Both the position numbers and the translations under genes were made by a program. Positions 47,345 through 48,160 of a stretch of 48,160 nucleotides of DNA are shown here, one piece after another; position 1 is the stretch's first letter, and each line of letters starts with the position of its first letter. Where the stretch lies: assembly GCA_004322345.1 (NCBI GenBank), contig SCTQ01000151.1, forward strand, positions 1-48,160. Reading direction: 5' to 3'. The notes below the pieces were generated by a model. That model made no database searches. It was not told the origin of the DNA and saw only the letters and a list, made by a program, of their open reading frames with translations. This DNA is from Aquabacterium sp. Its GTDB lineage: Bacteria > Pseudomonadota > Gammaproteobacteria > Burkholderiales > Burkholderiaceae_C.

Positions 47345-48094
47345 TTAAGTGGCCGGCCCGGCCTCTTCCCCCCCAAGGCTGCTGGGGGACACGTTGGTGG
47401 CGCCGACGCCGACGACCACGGCGGTCGGCCGGCCTTCGTGCAGGGCCTGGGCCTCGCCGAGCGTGGCCACGGTGTGCTCGCTGGAGAGCTGGTCCGGCCA
47501 GCCCGCGCGCGAGACCACGGCAACCGGGGTGCCGGCGGGCCAGCCGGCCTCGGCCAGGCGCTGCGACAGGCTGGCGAGCTGGCGGCCGGCCATGTAGTAG
47601 ATCTCGGTGTCGGCGGTGCGCGTGGCGTGCAGGTCGCCGGTGCGCGTCATCGCGGTGGCCAGGCTGACGCTGCGGCCGCTGCCGCGGCGGGTCAGCGGCT
47701 TCTGGCTGCTGGCGGCGGCGGCCAGCGCGGCGGTCACGCCGGGCACGACCTCGCAGGTGATGCCGGCGGCCTTCACGGCAGCCAGCTCTTCGTCGAGGCG
47801 GCCGAAGATGCTGGGGTCGCCCCCCTTCAGCCGCACGACGGTGCCGCTGGTGCGGCCGTACTGCACCAGCAGCTCGTTGATGCGGGCCTGGCCGTTGGAG
47901 TCGCGGCCCGGCAGGCCGGAGAAGCCGCGCTTGCCCACGTCCACCCAGTCGGCCGCCGGCGCGTATTCGCGCAGCGTGGGGTCGGCCAGCGCGTCGTAGA
48001 GCACGACGTTGGCGGTGCCCAGCAATCGAGCGCCACGCACCGTGATCAGGTCCGCGGTACCGGGGCCGGCGCCGATGAAGATGACGTGTCCCAT
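47345..48094 (-). CDS. cobA: Uroporphyrinogen-III C-methyltransferase
   Basis: This 249-residue enzyme methylates uroporphyrinogen III at C-2 and C-7 with SAM to give precorrin-2, the branch point to siroheme and cobalamin. The family signs are clear: [30 protein letters not shown], the SAM site [49 protein letters not shown] and YYMAGRQL. The R-rich segment [20 protein letters not shown] replaces the more usual KRSGQHS-like loop. Whether it serves siroheme or cobalamin is not shown here. A further gene ends just upstream. Confidence 0.87.
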   Translation of the reverse strand: MGHVIFIGAGPGTADLITVRGARLLGTANVVLYDALADPTLREYAPAADWVDVGKRGFSGLPGRDSNGQARINELLVQYGRTSGTVVRLKGGDPSIFGRLDEELAAVKAAGITCEVVPGVTAALAAAASSQKPLTRRGSGRSVSLATAMTRTGDLHATRTADTEIYYMAGRQLASLSQRLAEAGWPAGTPVAVVSRAGWPDQLSSEHTVATLGEAQALHEGRPTAVVVGVGATNVSPSSLGGEEAGPAT

Positions 48095-48112
48095 TGCAGG
48101 TCTCGGTCTTCC

Positions 48113-48160
48113 TTAGCGGGCCAGCTCGTCGCCCTTCGGGCGGCCGGGCGGGCGCCGAGC
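48113..48160 (-). CDS. C-terminal end of a gene that runs out of the window
   Basis: The last 15 codons of a minus-strand gene are visible, ending [12 protein letters not shown] and a TAA stop at 48113-48115. The stop lies 18 bases before cobA, which suggests one operon. The rest lies outside the window and the product cannot be named. Confidence 0.4.
   Translation of the reverse strand, partial: ARRPPGRPKGDELAR

Overview
The window is GC-rich DNA (about 70 percent GC by eye) with tightly packed genes and many 4-base ATGA/GTGA start-stop overlaps. Gene content points to a betaproteobacterium of the order Burkholderiales, probably near the Leptothrix/Rubrivivax/Roseateles group. The grounds are the betaproteobacterial groES-groEL pair, an fdxA ferredoxin with a TrxR-like ferredoxin-NADP reductase, a PEP-CTERM protein, a Tae4-like amidase and MsuE. 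This placement is inference from family resemblance only. I saw no tRNA, rRNA, CRISPR array or intact transposase.

Layout. 1-6310: a secreted MORN-like protein of unknown function diverges from a large secreted protein with a C-terminal bulb-lectin domain. A decayed stretch follows, with a possible IS end and a frameshifted LysR remnant, then a PEP-CTERM protein whose stop codon lies in a 74-bp inverted-repeat element. 6557-13577: two alpha/beta hydrolases, an AdeT-like solute-binding protein, a GT4 glycosyltransferase, a GFA-type zinc protein with a DUF2809 membrane protein, and a small coiled-coil/TM protein. 13819-15786: groES-groEL. The GroEL tail lacks the usual Gly-Met repeats, which suggests an accessory copy.

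15895-21174: the most coherent accessory locus. An FAD oxidoreductase, a DUF1365 protein, a cyclopropane-fatty-acid-synthase-like methyltransferase and an SDR form a translationally coupled minus-strand operon. A TetR regulator and a DUF2177 membrane protein diverge from it across a palindromic operator candidate. This set resembles clusters linked in other bacteria to membrane-lipid modification and singlet-oxygen stress. 21322-25744: an AapJQM-type amino-acid ABC transporter without its ATPase gene, then a histidine phosphatase and a HAD phosphatase.

25788-30087: a protein with a possible MbcA/ParS-like C-terminus, a PAS protein and a CheB-CheR-PAS hybrid, then a 450-base stretch rich in hairpins with a strong minus-strand terminator. 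30178-39220: a methyltransferase, an SDR, msuE, a D-2-hydroxyacid dehydrogenase, a methyltransferase-like protein lacking its SAM loop, two coupled MFS transporters, a dienelactone hydrolase, a DJ-1/PfpI protein and a divergent LysR. 39312-40459: a Tae4-like amidase directly followed by a four-TM protein, a possible effector/immunity pair with no T6SS core in view.

40533-48160: a sugar dehydrogenase, a YfcG-like GST, a DUF4142 lipoprotein, a TonB-dependent receptor preceded by a clear TPP riboswitch, ferredoxin-NADP reductase plus fdxA, cobA, and the last codons of one more gene. The riboswitch suggests that the receptor, which looks like a siderophore receptor by sequence, serves thiamine or a thiamine precursor.
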